The notes beneath the pieces were generated by a model. That model searched no databases. It saw only the letters and a program-made list of their open reading frames with translations, and was not told the DNA's origin. From Gymnorhina tibicen (lineage: Eukaryota > Chordata > Aves > Passeriformes > Artamidae): DNA of 64,000 nt. Position 1 is the stretch's first letter, and each line of letters begins with the position of its first letter. The DNA is taken from the NCBI GenBank assembly GCA_013399875.1, contig VXAZ01004634.1:186001-250000 (forward strand), given 5' to 3'. The translations under genes were made by a program, and so were the position numbers. Shown here in pieces: positions 50,581 to 60,122 of the stretch.

Positions 50581-50845
50581 AGATCACCAGGATTCAGCCC
50601 CGAGAGCCCGTGGGAATGGGACCGTTTGCTGCTGGTGGGTGGGCAGACCGGATCCCGAGGCCGGGACCTTATATCCCATGATTGTTGATGATCCCATCCG
50701 CGCACAGAGCCATTCCCCGCGGGACCGAGCCCTTTCATCCCGGTGCCACTGACGCGGGGCGGGGAAGGCAGAAGGGCGTCCCGAGGAGCTGGTCCTTGCT
50801 CCGGGCTGGTCTCTGCAGACCGGCGTTTTCCCGGACAGCCGGGCC

Positions 50846-50858
50846 AGTTTCGTTTCCC
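50846..50858. promoter_or_regulatory. CMPK2: ISRE/IRF-like site in the CMPK2 promoter
   Basis: AGTTTCGTTTCCC on the plus strand, that is GGGAAACGAAACT on the minus strand. It is the GAAA-GAAA core with one spacer base, the same form as site 2 of RSAD2. It lies 119 bp before the ATG. CMPK2 is a known interferon-stimulated gene. Confidence 0.7.
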
Positions 50859-50903
50859 GCTGGCTCCGCCTCCGCGCGCGTCCCTCCGCGCTGCCGCTGG
50901 CCT

Positions 50904-50967
50904 CGACTCCCTGCTCCCGACTCCCGACTCCCTGCTCCCGGCTCCTGGCTCCCAGCTCCCGGCTCCG
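50904..50967 (+). repeat. Heptanucleotide repeat in the CMPK2 5' leader
   Basis: About nine imperfect units of GCTCCCG / GACTCCC / GCTCCTG fill the 70 bp just before the start codon. They keep a Pro/Leu/Ser-rich frame open in phase with CMPK2, but the first ATG in that frame is at 50,977. Confidence 0.75.
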
Positions 50968-50976
50968 GGCCCGGCG

Positions 50977-51072
50977 ATGCTGCGGCGCTGCGCCCCGGGC
51001 TCACCGGGCCGCCGGCCCGTGGTCCGCGCCCTGCCGCCCTCCTCCAGCGCCCTCCGCCAGCGCCTGCGCCAG
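50977..51072 (+). CDS. CMPK2: CMPK2 coding exon 1 (mitochondrial presequence)
   Basis: 32 codons, starting MLRRCAPG and ending RQRLRQ, then donor CAG|GTCAGC. It is phase 0 and joins in frame to exon 2. The ATG is the first in frame after the ISRE-like site. The assignment rests on position, frame, donor and presequence character rather than on homology, so it is less sure than the later exons. Confidence 0.7.
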
Positions 51073-54000
51073 GTCAGCACCGCGGGCGCGGGGCCGACGT
51101 TCGGCTCTTCAGCGCCGTGGGACGGGCGGGTGCCAAGGGGACGAGGGGTAATCGTTTCAAACGAAGGGAGGGCATATTCTGACCAGATGCAAGGAAGAAG
51201 TTTTTTACGATGAGAGTGGCGAAACACTGGCGCAGGTTGCCCAGAGAGGTGATGGATGTCCCATCTCTTGAAACATTCCGGGTCAGGTTGGACAGGGCTC
51301 TGAGAGACCTGATCTAGTTTAGAATGTTCCAGTGCACTGCATGGGGGTTGGACTAGATGGTCTTTAAAGGTTCCTTCCGACCCAGCACATGGTCAATGAT
51401 CTCTCCTTGCAGTGTGCAGAACAGATCCCAGAGGCTGAAGCAGTACTCGATCTGCTGGAGAAATGTCCAGAGCACCAAAAAAAAGGAGGTTTTCCCGTCA
51501 TAGTTTTTGAGGGGCTGGATGCCACAGGTAAGAGCAATGTATGGTTGAAGAACCATAGATGAGAAATTGTTGAAAAGAGCAACTGCTGTGGTTTTTATTA
51601 AGGACCAAGGCTTAAAAATAATAATTTTTAAAAACCAGCCTGGAATCCTGTGACAGATAAGGAGTTAGTAATTATAAATGCCAATCTGTCTTCCTTACTT
51701 GTAAAAAATTAGTGTATGCTAATTTACATTCAGTGGTTTGATTCCTTACCTGTGTAAATGAAAGAATACAGAGTGGAGTACTGAAAATTAAATTTCTTGT
51801 GCAGATGATGAAACATACTGGATAGTTTTCAAATAAATGAACTAAAATAGTGTTAGTCTGGGAAACTGCCAGCAGTGTGTCTCAGGGAGAAATACTACTT
51901 GCCTCTGAATAGCCTTGTTTTCTGACTTGTCAGTTAAAGAGAACTGAAAATCTCCATAAAAAGAAAGAATTGGATGACCAGCATGGCAACATTCACATAA
52001 ATTGCGACCTAGAAAATTAGTTTAAATAAATATATAGGGAAATTGCCATGACTATACAGAGAAATTACCATGTGCTTAATGCATTTAAGGGAGCAAAGAC
52101 TGAGAGTTGGTGGAAGGAAGGGCTGGAAGGCTCAGAGAGCAGGAAGGGAAGTAATAATTCCTGCAACCAGACTCAAAATCATTTTCTGCTGGAAACCTTA
52201 TGCCAAGATACTCAGGTTACATATTCAGATGTCAGAACCTGTGCTCCACCTAAGCAGACAGGAGCATTTTTCAGTTTTTAAAACTCAGGTGTATCTGGTA
52301 AATAACAAACCAAATGTTTCCTTCTGTAAATGAAATGTAGGCAAAACCACGGTGACCCAGGCCGTTAAGGACACCCTGAATGGCGTTCTGCTGCGGTCCC
52401 CACCAGCTTGCATCAGCCAGTGGAGGACCGTATTTGATGATGAGCCACCATCCATTAAAAGAGCATTTTATGCTGCGGGCAACTACATTCTGGCTTCAGA
52501 GATAGCGAAAGCATCCACTCAGGCACCTGTGATCATAGACAGGTTTGTGTATTTAAGAAGCCCTCTTAAACCAGTGCCATCACACAGTTGTTCAGTGTTA
52601 CAAGCATTCAGTGATTGTCTCTGTGTTTCTTCAGGGGTTTTGTTTTGTGTTTTTTTGGAAGCACTCTGAAGAGAGTCAGATAAATATTATATCTTCTAAA
52701 GAGTAACACTTATGATAACAGAAAAATAGGGAACTTCCATCAGTGTAATACTCATAACTAGCTTTAGGACACATGAAAATTGTTACATCTTCAATTAGGA
52801 ATAGCGGACGTACAGATTGTGCATCCTGAACTAAACCAGTGTTTTGTGACAAACCAGAGGAGACTGTGGGCTGCTGGTCATGGCTGTCCCTAAGATGTCT
52901 CTGAGATATAGGTGGATTGGAATGACTGAGTTTTAGGTAGACTTATTCTTTGCGAATGTAAAGCCGGAAATACGCTTCCCACTTTTTTGGGTTTGTTTGT
53001 GTTATTTCTGGTTTTCACTAACTGTGTAGGCAGCTTACAGTATTACTGTTAATAAAAAGTCTAGATGCACTTTGAACCCTCTGGCTTATTTCAGTAGGTG
53101 TACTGTAGGTGTATTCAGTAGGTGTACCCTGCTGAAATACACAGAGAGAAGTTGTTTGCATGTGAGTGCTATTTTCAACCAACCTCAAATCCACTGAAAT
53201 CTATCAAACATAGTGCCTTGTAGCGGGGAGAATGTTAAATGCAAGTGAAATTAGTAACATTAGTAATGCCTGTGTTCATTCACATGTTTGTGAAGACTGC
53301 ATGTTCTCTACCAAATCTGTTTCATGAAGTAGGATGGGAGCCACAAAAAAGGGGACTCAGAGTAAAGGATTTTGAGATATAGTGTAACTCTTCTTTGACC
53401 TGTCTCAGTATATGAGGAGACTTTCTTTTCACAGGAATATCTGGAACAGTCTTTGCATAATGTTTTAATTAACAGTTCACATTAACTCTGAATAGTGCAC
53501 TGAGTATTATCATTGTTAAGAAATATTGGATAGCACAGAACCATTACTTGGTTTTCCCTTCAAAGCCATATTGTCACCTATGTCATCGTTATTGACTTGT
53601 TGTTATAGTGGCAACTGTCTCCTATATTACTGAAGAATTAGTGTCCTCTTTAAAATTTTTCTCCCTCCATTTTGTATTTTCCTGGCAGATACTGGCACAG
53701 CACAGCTGCCTACACAATTGCTACTGAAACAAGTGGGAAAGTCCAGGATCTTCCACCAGCTCAAGATGAGGTGTATCAGTGGCCTGAAGATCTGCTTAAA
53801 CCTGATCTTGTTTTTCTCCTGACTGTTGACCCTGATGAACGAGTCCGGAGACTTCAGCACCGGGGGCTGCAGAAGACAAAGGAGGAAGCTGAGCTGGAAG
53901 CTAACAGCTTGTTTCGTCAAAGGTACCCTTTAATGGGGAATAAGAGGCTGGAGGCAATCTTGGCTCCTGTGGGATCAATAACAAATGTACCTCTCACATT

Positions 54001-57000
54001 ACCGGAACAAGAATTTCCTTTTTATAAGCTTTTGGTTTGTTGTTTTGTTTTGGGTTTTTTTTGGAAAGGATTCATGACTGACAGGGAGGGTAAATTCTGT
54101 CACTTCTAATTGAAAATGTTTGAAAGATGCAGATGTAGAATTTAATTGTCCTGTAAAGGAGCTTTGAGTTAAAATACTTCTATTTTTCTTTGCTGCTTTT
54201 ATTTTAGCACCTTTCTTAGTGAGGTCATGAAGGAGATGGACCTAAAAGTTCAGGACTGGGAGACAAGAAGTTGCAACACACAGCTTCCCCAGGAAATTCT
54301 GGAATTGAGATCCAGATTGAGAGAATAAAATTTAAATATCCTCTTGTAGATATCTTTAGCTGTGCGAAGTGTCTCAGGTATCAGTACAGTCAATACATTC
54401 AATGGAGCCTTCAAAGTGATTCATCTCACCACTCGTTTGGGGCTCAGTGACCTAAACTTCAGTATCTAAAGCCTTTTGATATGAGTGTGACAGATGTGAT
54501 GCGGAACCTGTGGGCACTTACTGGGCTAGGAACTGGAAGTTAAATGAGATAGTCCAGAGCATCTCAAGCAGTACTAGGTACATTAACTTAAGCAACTGAA
54601 TGTCATCCTAGGTATCCTACTTCAGGGTGCGCTGAATTGCTGTCTAAGCTCTACCAAATGTATTGATTAGATTGTCTTTGTCTAAGGTGGAAACTTAAAT
54701 ACCCAGTGTTCGTGTAGATACCTCAGCAGAGACACCTGAATATTAGTTTCCATATCTACAAGCAAGGCTGAAATCTACCTCTAGGGTTTTAAATTTCTGG
54801 TGATGATATGCCTTAAAAATAGTCACTGGCAACAGCCAACATGGCTTTACAAAGGGGAGATTTTGCCTGACAAATTCAACATTGGTGGATGGGGCAGAGC
54901 AACTGACAAAGTCTACCTGTATTTCTGCAAAGTGTTTGACAGTGTCCCACATGACATCCTCATCTTCAAATTGGAGAGATGTGGATTTGATTGATGGACC
55001 ATTCAGCGGATGAAGAACTGGCTGGATGGCAGCACACAAAGATTTGTGGTCAATGGCTTATTGTCCACACGGGAAACAGTGACAAGTGGTGTCACTGGGG
55101 TCACTACTGGGGTTGATACTATTCACCATCTTTTTGGTGACATGGACAGTGGAAGCAAGTGCACCCTCAGCAGATTTGCTGACAACACCAAGCTGTGTGG
55201 TGCAGTGGACATGCTGGAGGGAAGGGATGCCATCCTGAGGAACGTGTACAGGTTGAGAGGTGGGCCTCTGCAAACCTCATGAAGTTCAATGAAGGGAAGT
55301 ACAATGTCCTACATCTGGGTCATGGCAATCCCAAGCACATCTACAGGTTGGACAGTTTCACCCTGCAGAGATAGATTTGAGGGTGCTGGTTGATGAAAAA
55401 CTCAGCATGAGCTGGCAATGTGCACTCACAGCCCAGAAGGCCAACTGTGCCCTTGGCTGCATCAAAAGCACCATGGCCAGCAGGTTGAAGGAGGGGATTC
55501 TCCTCCTAGACATTGCTCTTGTGAGACCCCAGCTGGAGTGCTGAGTCCAGTTTTTGTGTCCCCAACATAAGAAGGACATGGAACTGTTGGAGCAAGCTCA
55601 GACGAGGGTCACAAGGTTGATGAGAGAACTGGAGCACCTCCTCTATGAAGACACTGAGAAAGTTGGGGCTGTTCAGTCTGGAGAAGAGAAGGCTGAGTGC
55701 ACACTTCATAGCAACCTTCCAGTATCTGAAGGAGCCTACAGGGAAGCCAGAGAGGGACTCTTAATCAGGAATTGTAGTGATAGGACAAGGAGTAATGGAT
55801 ACAGATGGAAAGAGGGGAAATTTAGGTTAGCTATTAGGAAGAAATTTTTAACTGTGAGGGTGGGGAAATACTGAAACAGGTTGCCCAGAGACACTGTGGA
55901 TGCCCCAACCCTGGCAGTGTTCAAAGTCAGGCTGGATAAGGCCTTGAGAAACCTAGCCTGGTGAGAGGTGTCCCTGCCCATGTTAGGGAGGTTGGGACTA
56001 GATGATCTTTAAGGTCCATTCCAGCCCCTTAATATTCTATGATTCTGTGATTGCTTAATTTTGACAGAAACTCTGTGTGGACACAGAGCTCGTATAGTGG
56101 GACCTGCAGAGGGATGAGTTAGCTAGGGAACACACTGCCATTTAAGAATCTTTTATGTTTAAATTCTGTTACTTCTTCTTCTTGTCAGAAAGCCTTTAGT
56201 TATTTCATGTAAAAATCACTTGTGGATTTTTACCTGTTACTTTGCTGTGCCTTAAAATAGACCTCCCCTGATGAGGGAGGAATTTGAAATCCTTGCCAGG
56301 AGTCCTAGGGACTAAGAAGACCTTCAGCGCTCTCTGCTTTCAGATAGTTTATTAAAGTCTTATCAGAGAAGTTAAGCATAGAGCAGAGAATACAGCAGAG
56401 TGTCCTGAGAGAGTCCACAAAGTCCTGAATGTCCACTGAATGTCCCGAAAATGTCCGAAGAATGTCCCCAGAATCAAGATAACATGGCCTTCTTAAAGGT
56501 AAATCATCCAATAGGAACTTAAAACGAAAGATATTTTCACTTTTCTACCAATGTTCAACAAATGTTTATGTCATGTATACAGGAACTGTGGATTTCTTTA
56601 TCCAATCACCTTAAACAACTCTTACTGCAAAACATGGAGTAATAGAAGAAGAAGAAGAAAGTCTAGGAACAACAACAATCCTCCATTTTGGAGTTTTTGC
56701 TTTTCATCTATTTACTACATTAATAAACCCAACACCTTTAGATATGCACCCTGTGATAACCTTACATAGTATTCTATTATCTGGTTCACACCGATGTGTG
56801 TTCTAATTCTTCCCAAAGAGTTGGGAGTTTTCTCCATGGATGAAGGTCAAAAACGGTGCTGTCCAGGGGGGTAAAACTCTTCAAAACAGGCAGGGAAATA
56901 TTCTCTGCATTTTGGGTTCCCAGAATTTCTACCTGTTAATTATGTCAATCTGAATATGAGAACATCCAGAATCTTCCTTGATTTATCTTGTGACTTCCGT

Positions 57001-57711
57001 CCTGAATGGCATTATGGGAACATAGAAAATAATATTCACATCCTCAGTCACGCCCTCAAAGACTAAATGTGGGAGAGTTCTGCATTATGCTTATAGCCTA
57101 AGTGAGGATGTTTTCATCCTGTATTTCATCCTATTATTCATCCAGTTAGTTGATCAGAGGAAGAGGTTGAATGATATGTCAACTCTGTAATCCAGTGAGT
57201 CAAAGCTGAGATCAGTCAATGAGCACACATATACAATGCAATGCCATATTTTTCAGAAACTGAAAAAAATTAATTCAGGTGCTAGAAGCAGACTGTCCAC
57301 TCCACTGCTATACCAGACTGTATCCAGTGGTAAGCCTTTAGGCCATGCCATGTTAATGTGGCTGGAGCTCTGGGAATCAATGTCAAGGAAACTATGTGCT
57401 TTGAGATTTACATTGTAATAGTTACTAATGGTTTTATTGCTCTTTGCAGTAGATTTCATTCTTAGCTTCATATTAGATTTTCTATCCTCTGTCTCTGCAG
57501 CGCAAGCTCTGTCTTCTGAGACTGATGACTAATGCCATTTCATATCCCTGCATTTTGAAGTTTAATTTCTCTTGTTTTGTTTTTAAATAGAGTTGAAGAG
57601 TCATACAGAAGGATGGTGAATCCTGCATGCCAAGAGGTTGATGCCAGCCCTTCCAAAGAAGAGGTTCTCAAGACAGTGCTACAACTAATTAAGAAACACT
57701 GTGCTTTTTGA
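50977..57711 (+). CDS. CMPK2: CMPK2, mitochondrial UMP-CMP kinase 2 (thymidylate-kinase fold); five coding exons, 255 residues
   Basis: A nucleoside monophosphate kinase of mitochondria, induced by interferon, that feeds CDP/CTP towards viperin. Joining 50977-51072, 51413-51527, 52341-52542, 53689-53922 and 57591-57711 gives 768 nt, 255 codons plus TGA, with GT-AG junctions and matching phases. Residues 1-32 form an Arg-rich, acid-free presequence typical of mitochondrial import. The P-loop is [10 protein letters not shown] at 65-74, and the DR(Y)WH motif of this kinase family is at 137-141. [11 protein letters not shown] and the Arg-rich lid region (RVRRLQHRG, then [16 protein letters not shown]) follow, and VDASPS lies near the end. 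The human protein has 449 residues; the missing part is the N-terminal region that mammals encode in exon 1. No such sequence is visible upstream, so this is either a genuinely short form or one whose long first exon lies elsewhere. Confidence 0.92.
51141..51390 (+). mobile_element. CR1 LINE 3' end in CMPK2 intron 1
   Basis: Landmarks in order: GACGAGGGGTAATCGTTTCA, AAGGAAGAAGTTTTTTACG, GTTGCCCAGAGAGGTGATGG, GGTTGGACTAGATGGTCTTT and GTTCCTTCCGACCC. Its tail runs into the polypyrimidine stretch of the exon 2 acceptor. It is in sense orientation to the gene. Confidence 0.85.
51413..51527 (+). CDS. CMPK2: CMPK2 coding exon 2 (P-loop start)
   Basis: 115 nt, starting [19 protein letters not shown] and ending EGLDATG with a split Gly codon. 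The acceptor is TCTCCTTGCAG and the donor ACAG|GTAAGA. It aligns well with the segment before the Walker A motif in mammalian CMPK2. A CR1 ends about 25 bp before this exon. Confidence 0.95.
51528..52340 (+). other. CMPK2 intron 2
   Basis: 813 bp of AT-rich sequence bounded by GTAAGA and ATGTAG. No repeat or second exon recognised. Confidence 0.8.
52341..52542 (+). CDS. CMPK2: CMPK2 coding exon 3
   Basis: 202 nt, starting [14 protein letters not shown] after the split Gly codon and ending APVIIDR with a split Arg codon. The acceptor is AATGTAG, and the donor AG|GTTTGT is weaker than consensus. If the donor is missed, translation runs on into the intron for about 40 codons. Confidence 0.95.
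52543..53688 (+). other. CMPK2 intron 3
   Basis: 1,146 bp. It contains a small local repeat at about 53,093-53,127 in which a unit like TCAGTAGGTGTA occurs three times with variation. No exon or transposon seen. Confidence 0.75.
53689..53922 (+). CDS. CMPK2: CMPK2 coding exon 4
   Basis: 234 nt, starting [13 protein letters not shown] and ending ANSLFRQ with a split codon. The acceptor is CCTGGCAG and the donor AAAG|GTACCC. It contains the DLLKPDL strand and the lid region. Confidence 0.95.
54208..54328 (+). CDS. CMPK2: Candidate alternative last exon of CMPK2
   Basis: A strong acceptor (pyrimidine-rich, ending TTTTATTTTAG) stands 285 bp after exon 4. Splicing there keeps the frame and adds 40 codons (S, then [18 protein letters not shown] and so on to RSRLRE) before TAA at 54,326-54,328. 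The stop lies inside AATAAA at 54,324-54,329. The length, 121 nt, is the same as canonical exon 5, but the residues are unrelated to it. The product would have 255 residues and lose the DASPS segment. No homology known to me supports it; it rests on splice signal, frame and poly(A) signal. Confidence 0.4.
54817..56053 (+). mobile_element. CR1 LINE with RT remnant and 3' end in CMPK2 intron 4
   Basis: It starts within reverse transcriptase (ACAGCCAACATGGCTTTACA block) and continues through [15 protein letters not shown] to a degraded catalytic motif, FADNTKLCG in place of FADDTKLGG, at about 55,170-55,200. It then has the usual 3' blocks and ends GGTCCATTCCAGCCCC, ATTCTATGATTCTGTGATT. The changed second Asp and the frame breaks make it inactive. 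It is sense to CMPK2. Confidence 0.88.
56265..56800 (-). mobile_element. Possible solo LTR of an endogenous retrovirus
   Basis: The block differs from its surroundings. On the minus strand it has an AATAAA (plus 56,348-56,353) followed by a T/G-mixed segment, an AGA repeat (56,643-56,659), and a set of GAATGTCC units at 56,426-56,466. Its possible start TGATGAGGG follows the run CCCC, but no certain partner end or target duplication was found. There is no internal retroviral coding sequence. This is a tentative call. Confidence 0.3.
56426..56470. repeat. GAATGTCC minisatellite
   Basis: Four irregular units (TGAATGTCC, TGAATGTCC, AAAATGTCC, AGAATGTCC) with 10-13 bp spacing, inside the possible LTR. 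Confidence 0.6.
56801..57590 (+). other. Distal part of CMPK2 intron 4
   Basis: About 790 bp up to the exon 5 acceptor. No exon or well-preserved repeat recognised. Confidence 0.6.
57591..57711 (+). CDS. CMPK2: CMPK2 coding exon 5 (canonical C-terminus)
   Basis: 121 nt, starting VEESYRRM, with [14 protein letters not shown] matching the conserved C-terminal segment of mammalian CMPK2, ending KKHCAF and TGA at 57,709-57,711. The acceptor is TTTTTAAATAG, 3.7 kb downstream of exon 4. Confidence 0.95.
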
Positions 57712-58310
57712 AAGCAACTTTTGTGTAGTAGCACTTAAAAGATACTTTTTATTGCCCCACTGGTTTTGCTACCTGAAAATGCACAGTGATGTGTTTTGTC
57801 TCACAGAAATACTAAATACTGCTTTATTCTGTCAACAGTAACCTGTGCAGGTTATCTGTTTTGTGGTTGCTACTGCACTTTTCTGTATAAGGCAAAATGT
57901 TACTCATGTCATTCAGCATTCTTAGTAAAGAAACAAACATACTGCAGTCATGTATGAAGTACCTCAGAGTGCTCTCTGACACCAGGACATTTTGAGATAC
58001 TATCATGCTGCATCTTCATCACCTGGAGAAGCTGTTCCTGAATCTATTATGTACCCAAATTTGCTGGACTGCATCAGGAGCATTAGATGCTCAAGGAGAG
58101 GCTGAAATATCATCATCACTAAAACAATAACATTTTATTGTCATTAAATGTCATAACATTTAGGAACAGAAAATCCAGTGGCCCAGTGTTGTTTTTTTTG
58201 GAATCGAGGATGAGCAGCTGTTGCTGTGATGGGCATGATGGAAAAAAACATGTTGTAAATGAGTGCCAGTAAACACCAAGGGCTCTACGTAATAAAGTCC
58301 AAGCCTGTTT
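57712..58310 (+). other. CMPK2: CMPK2 3' UTR
   Basis: Runs from the stop codon to the first clear poly(A) signal, AATAAA at 58,291-58,296, followed by GT/T-rich sequence (CCTGTTTATATATG). The 3' UTR would be about 0.6 kb. Use of this site is inferred. Confidence 0.55.
58291..58296 (+). terminator. CMPK2: Candidate CMPK2 poly(A) signal
   Basis: AATAAA with a T-rich element about 20 nt downstream. It is the first canonical hexamer after the stop codon that I found. Confidence 0.5.
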
Positions 58311-59663
58311 ATATATGCAACTGAAATATCAATTATTTTCAGAGGGGAGCCAGACAATGCCAGCAAATGAGAAACAGGGATCTGAGGGGAACCCAAAATT
58401 AAAAACTTATAAATGATCACTAAAATATTTTTTACAAAGCTTTTTCTCTATCCTTTTAATATTTGTTAATGTGAACTAGTGTTCTTTTGAGAGAATGCAG
58501 AATGAAAAACTGCAGGGATTCTGAGCAATGGGAATGATTGCACCTTTTCACATTTCTCTCTTGAGTGGGTGTTTGCACAGGTTGAATGTGAAAGCAGGCT
58601 ACATCAAGATTTCAGGTCTGCAAAGGCTTATTTTTTATATACATTAGTTTCACTATTGTTACTCTTAAGTATAAAATTAAACATATGGATAAGCCTTTGT
58701 GAGGTCAGAAATTAAGCCGTAGTTTCAGGAAAAAACCAAACCAAAATGTAAATTTGATTTAAAACACTTTTATTTACTTTCCTGTTTTAAGCAAGTGCAA
58801 TTATCAATCAATCTGTCCTCTAAACAAAAATATACTCAGTACTGTAGTTCCTATATCTGGTCTGTATATACAAGGTGATAGAAAGAAAAACTTCTAAAAA
58901 TACATTTTATTATTACACTGTTTAATGGTTTTGAGTATATGTTATTAATATATTATATAATTTATACGTTCTATAAATTTATAAATTCTAGAAATAGATG
59001 CTGTTGTGTTTGGTATATTATTTGTATTTCAGCAGCCTTTGGATTTGCCATACATGCAGACTTAAAATGCATACCTGTAGGTGTTCCAATTATTTCAGAA
59101 ATTATAAAGCATTCAGGTACTTAGTCCTGGATAGAGAAAATTCTCATATAGAAGACACCACTGCATATGAATGATCAGGGTGCAAATATGTGCCTGCCCT
59201 AAACATTGTGTAGCCTTAGCTTGTCCAGGTAAAAGATAACTTGACCTGAGAAACTCCACTGGCTTTTTCTCCTTACGCAGACTTGCACATGAAGCCAGAC
59301 TTTCTGGCTTTTGATGCTGAGTTCTTAGAAGTGTAGGTTTGTATTTGAAATTGTGCTGATAATATATATATCTGCAAAAATTGACATCAGACATCATTAA
59401 TTACACACATGCAGAATATATTAATAGTCTAAGTTTTTATATAATCCAAAGCTACTGATGCAGACTAGAACAGCAAAGCAAGGCAGACAAAACCAACACT
59501 CCCTTTCTCATGTCTTTGTTAGAATTAAAGTTCTGCAAGAAGCTGTGTGCCACGTGCAGGATGTTAAAGTGCAGAATCACTCCCCTACTTCCCATTTCTG
59601 TGGCATTTCTGCCAGATTTTTGTCCACAGTGTCTAAAAGGACTGCACTTTTACATTTAGAACA
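58311..59663. other. Intergenic sequence downstream of CMPK2
   Basis: AT-rich, with no gene or repeat recognised. Frames of up to 94 codons are chance. Confidence 0.5.
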
Positions 59664-60122
59664 AATCACAGAATCATAGAAAGTCTTAGGTTAGAAGGGA
59701 CCTTAAGGATCATCTAGTTCCAAACCCCCTGCTGTGGGCGGGGATACCACCCACTAGATCAGGTTTCTCAGGGGCCCATTCAATCTGGACTTGAACACTT
59801 CCAGGCATGAAGTATCCACAACTTCTCTGGGCAACCTGTTCCACTGCCTCAACACCCTCACAGTAAAGAATTTCTTCCTAATATCTAATCTAAATCTCCC
59901 CTTTTTTAGTTTAAAATTATTTCCCCTTGTCCTGTCACTATCTGCCCATGTGAAAAGTCACTCTCCCTCTTCTTTATAAGACCCTTTTAGGTATTGGAAA
60001 GTTGCTTTAAGGTCTTCCCAAAGCATTCACTTCTCCAGGCTGAACAGCCCCAGCTCTCTCAGCCTGCCTTTGTAGCAGAGGTGCTTCAGCCCTCTGATCA
60101 CATTTGTGGCTTCCTCTGGACC
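59664..60122 (-). mobile_element. CR1 LINE 3' region, reversed
   Basis: Begins AATCACAGAATCATAGAAAG and continues through GAAGGGACCTTAAGGATCAT, CTGGGCAACCTGTTCCACTG, AAGAATTTCTTCCTAATATC and TTCTCCAGGCTGAACAGCCC, all reverse complements of CR1 3' blocks. The 5'-truncated end lies near 60,122. Confidence 0.88.

Larger units (their letters stand above)
50581..51140 (+). promoter_or_regulatory. CMPK2: CpG-island promoter of CMPK2
   Basis: About 560 bp of CpG-rich sequence bounded by a T-rich tract upstream and a CR1 fragment downstream. It contains the ISRE-like site, a heptamer repeat and coding exon 1. There is no convincing TATA box at the expected distance. Confidence 0.75.

Noticed and set aside
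50743..50976. In-frame extension upstream of the CMPK2 ATG
   Set aside because: The frame is open but has no ATG (its nominal start is GTG). It crosses the ISRE-like site and the heptamer repeat, and does not resemble the N-terminal region of mammalian CMPK2.
53923..54109. Read-through of CMPK2 exon 4 into intron 4
   Set aside because: The good donor at 53,923 is followed by low-complexity hydrophobic codons ending at a chance stop. It is intron sequence.
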